Positions 62,501-64,000 of a stretch of 64,000 nucleotides of DNA are shown piece by piece. The stretch is from Liolophura sinensis (taxonomy: Eukaryota; Mollusca; Polyplacophora; Chitonida; Chitonidae): contig NC_088302.1 in the NCBI RefSeq assembly GCF_032854445.1, positions 51,864,046-51,928,045 on the forward strand. Reading direction: 5' to 3'. The translations under genes were made by a program, and so were the position numbers. How positions within the stretch are numbered: position 1 is the first letter of the stretch; the number at the start of each line of letters is the position of its first letter. Under the pieces are notes generated by a model, which was not told the DNA's origin, did no database searches, and worked only from the letters and a program-made list of their open reading frames with translations.

Positions 62501-63012
62501 ATATACATGCACTTACATTTTATTACGGACATTTCCCGTCAAACGTGACAGTTTCTGCTCCTTGTGGTGATGTTTTATAGCATCATACATGTTCTGGAAC
62601 TCTGGCACTTCCATTAACTAAGTAAACAGAGGGAGAACAAGATTATGACTTACCAGTGAAATGTCCCAAACCAAAAAAAAAAAAAACAAAAAAAAAAAAG
62701 AAGAAAGGAAAACACTGAAAGGTATAAAAGTGGACAGTTTCACTACTTAGTATTATAATGACACTTATCACCTTTTCTCCAATGCATTAATCCATGTCTG
62801 ACTAAAATTTATCCAATCCGGCTTATCTTGACAGGCTATTACTCCTGTTCCTCTGGTATCAATAAGGAGTGAGCAGGGCCCCACAATCAATACATCAATA
62901 ATTATCTCAACAATAAAGCATAGGTAATGCATTCAGTCTTTACCTGAGAGCATCGCAGATCTCTTAGGCCCATCTCCAAAGCTCCAAGCTGGGGAGGATT
63001 TTCTAAAGTCAT
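29310..63012 (-). CDS. IQ-motif protein of ~1579 residues with EF-hand-like C-terminal region, family not recognised
   Basis: Coding exons 5'->3': 62944-63012 (ATG), 62517-62617, 62146-62211, 61595-61679, 61009-61095, 59829-60068, 58803-58986, 57951-58061, 57272-57418, 56776-56950, 56199-56304, 54757-55049, 53601-53741, 51047-51149, 50486-50712, 49428-49490, 49082-49112, 47387-47483, 45423-45480, 44005-44116, 42555-43227, 41178-41330, 40665-40870, 40344-40405, 39466-39567, 37747-37896, 36693-36761, 35945-36065, 32508-32652, 31929-32063, 30412-30564, 29310-29584 (TGA). They sum to 4740 nt, and every junction fits GT-AG and phase. The ATG has an in-frame TAA six bases upstream. Residues 1-140 are helical and basic; 140-1170 are polar, Ser/Pro-rich and probably disordered; three IQ motifs lie at about 1190-1345; an EF-hand-like region at 1390-1470; a charged tail ends LNGDS. 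IQ motifs usually bind calmodulin. A ciliary or centrosomal role is only a guess. Least sure: the exon 16 start and the exon 22 donor. Confidence 0.85.
29918..30376 (-). repeat. ~22-bp minisatellite between exons 31 and 32 of the minus gene
   Basis: Plus-strand units read CACCACAGCCATACAACCCAG or CACCACAGTTAACAACCCAG, about 20 copies. The minus-strand frame of exon 31 stays open through the donor and the whole array to 29849 (see findings). Confidence 0.95.
30565..31090 (-). repeat. ~87-94-bp tandem array, 5-6 units, copied 3' splice site of exon 31
   Basis: The units repeat GCCTGTACAAGA, the start of exon 31 (CAGGATAAGGGCTC) and its upstream acceptor (TGTGTACAG or TGTATAG) with about 45 nt of intron. 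The acceptor AG is kept in all readable copies. The true exon 30412-30564 lies at the transcript-downstream edge. Confidence 0.93.
31214..31413. other. Assembly gap of exactly 200 N
   Basis: The N run lies in the intron between exons 30 and 31 of the minus gene. CATTTAATGATTT occurs immediately before the gap (31201-31213) and immediately after it (31414-31426). Confidence 0.99.
32250..32391 (+). mobile_element. SINE-related fragment
   Basis: CTGTTTCCTCCACTCGCAAA, ATTGTATAAGTGAAAAATAT and a tail CAATCAAATAAATAAATA place it in a related subfamily with a different middle part. It is intronic, between exons 29 and 30 of the minus gene. Confidence 0.7.
32653..35515 (-). repeat. ~95-bp tandem array, about 30 units, copied 3' splice site of exon 29, with dimeric order
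   Basis: Each unit on the minus strand copies the end of the intron plus about 50 nt of exon 29 (GCCCTGTA..ATGG, GACTGGAAG, TGTACAGGAGTACA), then unrelated intron sequence. Two unit types alternate for long stretches (CATAACGCTTCC with ACAATTAAAAG; CACAGCACTTCC with ACAAATAAAAG), giving a ~190-bp higher-order repeat around 33540-33960, 34200-34500 and 34880-35060. In most units the acceptor AG has become TG (GTTGTTGGCC); about a third keep GTAG or ATAG. Confidence 0.95.
36900..37565 (-). repeat. ~29-bp minisatellite in the intron between exons 26 and 27
   Basis: Plus-strand units read GGTAAGGTACAGTGGTTTCC then TCCATGCCT, about 22 diverged copies. The minus strand is open over 210 codons with a PYQ..RKPLYL..GNHCTL pattern, but this frame has no splice link to the gene and results from repetition. 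Confidence 0.9.
37897..39465 (-). other. Intron between exons 25 and 26
   Basis: It contains a SINE (38285-38511) and a GT/TA-rich low-complexity tract (about 39160-39255, GTATGTATATGTATGTATAT). Otherwise nothing was found. Confidence 0.6.
38285..38511 (+). mobile_element. tRNA-derived SINE, near full length, diverged
   Basis: A degenerate tRNA-like head, TGTGAGTTTAAGTTCAGCTC (box B region), GGTTTCCTCACACCATAATG and a tail ACGGCGTTAAAACCAATCAA with (AAAT)n. Confidence 0.88.
41757..41965. repeat. Old dispersed repeat containing TTTCACAAAGCCAT
   Basis: GATTTCACAAAGCCATCTCT and TTAAAGTCAAAATTTAATCA resemble shorter fragments near 20110 (ATTCCACAAAGCCACTTTTC), 46780 and 57865 (GATTCCACAAAGACTTAAAT). 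It is a diverged family with no visible coding capacity. Confidence 0.5.
42060..42476 (-). repeat. 40-bp minisatellite downstream of exon 21 of the minus gene
   Basis: About ten highly similar units read TTCTGCCCTGGCAATCAAAT then GACACTGTCATGCACTACAG, with a C/G alternation (TGCCCTGG versus TGCGCTGG) in neighbouring units. It lies 80 bp inside the intron after the donor at 42554. Confidence 0.95.
43498..43568 (+). mobile_element. SINE 3' fragment
   Basis: GTTGTATAAGTGAAATTTCT, CAGCGTAAAACATCAAATAA and a short A/T tail; only the last 70 bp of the element remain. Confidence 0.8.
44117..45422 (-). other. Intron between exons 19 and 20, no gene seen
   Basis: AT-rich intron with a T-run near 44321-44355 and the SINE body fragment at 44513. 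No coding or RNA gene is visible. Confidence 0.6.
44513..44570 (+). mobile_element. SINE body fragment
   Basis: GGTCGTGGGTTTCTCTCGAG and CCCAGTTTCCTTCTACCATA match the central part of the SINE; both ends are lost. Confidence 0.7.
45481..47386 (-). other. Intron between exons 18 and 19, no gene seen
   Basis: AT-rich intron sequence with a short ORF near 45977-46273 that lacks splice links and codon bias, plus possible old repeat fragments near 46290 and 46780. I see nothing functional. Confidence 0.6.
47880..48545 (-). repeat. ~39-bp minisatellite in the intron between exons 17 and 18
   Basis: Plus-strand units read ACTCACTGCTTGAGACAGGA followed by CACACTGATCTGACACATA, about 17 copies, with degenerate copies spreading on both sides (47700-48720). 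Because 39 is a multiple of 3, long open frames of Cys/Ser/Val type appear on both strands; they are not genes. Confidence 0.93.
49491..50485 (-). repeat. Minisatellite filling the whole intron between exons 15 and 16
   Basis: Units of about 37-44 bp on the plus strand read GTCTGTTGAGGTGTAGCTAT and TGAGGTAGAGCCTGTGT, with many variants (about 24 units). They extend from next to the donor at 50485 to within about 30 bases of the acceptor at 49491, so almost no unique intron sequence is left. Confidence 0.93.
51150..53502 (-). repeat. ~86-92-bp tandem array, about 27 units, each with a copied 3' splice site of exon 14
   Basis: The array fills most of the intron upstream of exon 51047-51149. 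Read on the minus strand, each unit has a pyrimidine-rich stretch ending TTCCTCAG or similar, then ATGGGTAAGGTCTGGCATGG and about 20 further bases of exon 14, then TTTATTATTACA of intron type. Variants include CAG/TAG and a 6-bp insertion (CATGTA). The real exon is the last unit in transcript order and alone continues into KSLKNKKRSESASK. Confidence 0.95.
53503..53580 (+). mobile_element. SINE 3' fragment at the end of the 86-bp array
   Basis: TGTCCACCGTCATGTAAGTG and AACCACCAATCAAATAAATA mark a SINE 3' end lying directly between the tandem array and exon 13 of the minus gene. Confidence 0.8.
55395..55870. repeat. ~170-bp tandem repeat, about 2.5 diverged copies
   Basis: The sequences GACAACCGCGGAAATGGACA and GACAACGGCAGAAATGAACA (about 55545 and 55715) match, as do flanking blocks with CCACCAAAAATAAAAG and TCACCAAAAATTAAAA, at a period near 170 bp. 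It is intronic, between exons 11 and 12 of the minus gene. Confidence 0.7.
59440..59828 (-). repeat. ~58-bp tandem repeat running into the donor of exon 6
   Basis: On the minus strand the array starts at the donor of exon 59829-60068 (ACACA/GTAAGTCAG) and repeats GAAGGTGAGTCAAGAG- or GTAAGTCAAGAG-like sequence with TACATGTAACTGATC spacers. The last six or so units are clear; older units toward 59440 are diverged. Confidence 0.8.
60084..60341 (-). mobile_element. tRNA-derived SINE, full length, inverted
   Basis: The tail complement TTGATTGGTATTTTACACTG comes first on the plus strand. Then the body, ACTTGAACTCACAGCGACCG (box B complement) and CACCTCAGCCACAAAGGACG (degenerate box A complement) follow. 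It is intronic in the minus gene. Confidence 0.9.
61009..63012 (-). other. Conserved-looking N-terminal helical region of the IQ protein (exons 1-5)
   Basis: The five exons read MTLENPPQLGALEMGLRDLR, MEVPEFQNMYDAIKHHHKEQ, DTKFYLILAKMLYEVSQ, NLNMVYNWYKVNKSQIKSG and a basic tail SSRRSKTKATPIRLSYA. The block is compact, rich in hydrophobic heptads and unlike the polar sequence that follows, so it may be the N-terminal folded domain of this family. I do not recognise the domain. Confidence 0.6.
61742..62001 (-). mobile_element. tRNA-derived SINE, full length, inverted
   Basis: GATTGATTGGTGTTTTACAC, ATTATGGTGGGAGGAAACCA, ACTTAAACTCACAGCAACTG and CCACAAGGCCACAAAGGCCT show the complete element in reverse; it lies in an intron of the minus gene. 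Confidence 0.9.
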
Positions 63013-63097
63013 ATCTTTTTATTTTTATGTTCTTCTCTAAATAGTGTTTTTTTCAAACATAAAGAATACACTTTTGCAGAAAATCCTCATCCTGATC
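62944..63097 (-). other. Start-codon exon with 5' UTR
   Basis: An acceptor-like GACTTACAG lies just before 63097, so the ATG exon probably carries 85 nt of 5' UTR (63013-63097). The in-frame TAA close upstream of the ATG makes this Met the true start. Confidence 0.5.
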
Positions 63098-63899
63098 CTG
63101 TAAGTCAATAACATAAACAACTATTAATAATTAAGAATCAGTCTTCCTACATCCCCTGAAAGTTTGACACTACCTTTCCTTATAAACGGCTAGGCTATAT
63201 TAAGCTGAGTGGGAGCACATGCATGAAGGTCTGTGAACACTATTAAAAAGGCCTAAATCTTATGATCACAATGTTAGGTAAACAAAAAAAATTAATATAT
63301 CATTTTTGGACAATTTTTGTGTAACAGCCGTTAAATATTTCAAATTTTCTGTTTGTTTTGTTTTTTATACACCATACCTAAATGCTTTTTGAAGCATACA
63401 AAAAATTAATATCAACAGGTTTTTCAACAAAAAAAAAAATCAGTCATTCATAGACAACAGCTGTTTTATCACAACATACATATTTCTGCAGCCCTTGTTC
63501 AAAAATTGTATCTCACATATTACCTGCAACCCTTTGCATCTCTCATGTTATCTTTATGGTTATATTTCAGAAATTAAAATTATGAAAACAATAATTAAAA
63601 TGCTTCTTTCGTTTCTCTTCTAAAGTTTTAATTATGAACAGTTAAGTAGTAAAATTAGAAAGAGTCACACAAAGGTCTTGGTAAAGCATTGTTTTCAACG
63701 AATATACTGTAAACAACGAAACAATCGCAGCCAACACGTATACGCGTTGCATGTGTGAAATACGACCAGTGACAAACGTTGTTGTTGTAGTGCTGTCAAA
63801 GAGCCATACAAAAAGTAAATTTCTCTCCTTGAGTCACGATGCCTCAGGAAATTCTTTGCATGGATAAGAAAAGTCATTCGTCGCAACAGCCTAGCATAC

Positions 63900-64000
63900 C
63901 TTTATCCTTATCTTAATGCAGTGAACTACAAGAAAATAACCTAAACTGCTTTGAACTCAAGTGGTGACATCGTCTCTCAACGAGAAAACTTGACAACTGA
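63900..64000 (-). promoter_or_regulatory. Possible non-coding first exon and promoter side of the minus gene
   Basis: A donor-like AAAG/GTATGC is read at 63900/63899 on the minus strand, so a 5' UTR exon may cover 63900 to beyond the window. No TATA box is evident. Between 63098 and 63899 I see only AT-rich sequence. This is a weak call. Confidence 0.25.

Overview
The window is a piece of an animal nuclear genome. Genes are split into many short exons with GT-AG introns, codon use is ordinary metazoan, and there are many intronic tRNA-derived SINE copies whose 3' end reads (in part) ACGGCGTAAAACACCAATCA followed by (AAAT)n. There is also an element ending in CGTTAAACCCCAAG(CACT)n, and the motif TACATGTA is very frequent. 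These features are typical of lophotrochozoans. A mollusc is my best guess, but a brachiopod or annelid is not excluded.

Two large genes lie tail to tail. The plus-strand gene (about 411-24143, entering from the left edge) is the C-terminal part of C2CD3, the centriole distal-end C2-domain protein needed for centriole elongation, distal appendages and ciliogenesis. I could chain 32 exons with matching splice phases, giving about 2190 residues with six C2-like blocks and a long disordered tail that contains thirteen 11-residue Ser/Asn/Arg repeats. One intron (3328-3680) uses a GC donor.

The minus-strand gene (CDS 63012 down to 29310) also has 32 coding exons, which chain in one frame into a complete protein of about 1579 residues. 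It has a long low-complexity N-terminal and middle part, three IQ motifs, a degenerate EF-hand-like region and a charged C-terminal tail. I do not recognise its family. One or two 5' UTR exons can be suggested between 63013 and 64000.

The space between the two stop codons (24144-29309) holds 3' UTRs, old repeat fragments and a diverged minisatellite. A 200-base run of N (31214-31413) lies in an intron of the minus gene; the same 13 bases flank both sides.

The most unusual aspect is the tandem repeats. At least three large arrays in the minus gene (51150-53502, 32653-35515, 30565-31090) have units of about 86-95 bp that straddle an intron/exon junction: each unit carries a copy of the 3' splice site plus the first 40-50 nt of the adjacent real exon. 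The real exon always sits at the downstream (transcript 3') edge of its array, so dozens of decoy acceptors lie between it and the previous exon. A fourth array (about 59440-59828) repeats donor-like sequence, and smaller minisatellites touch splice sites in C2CD3. This recurrent splice-junction-seeded amplification is the main observation to follow up.
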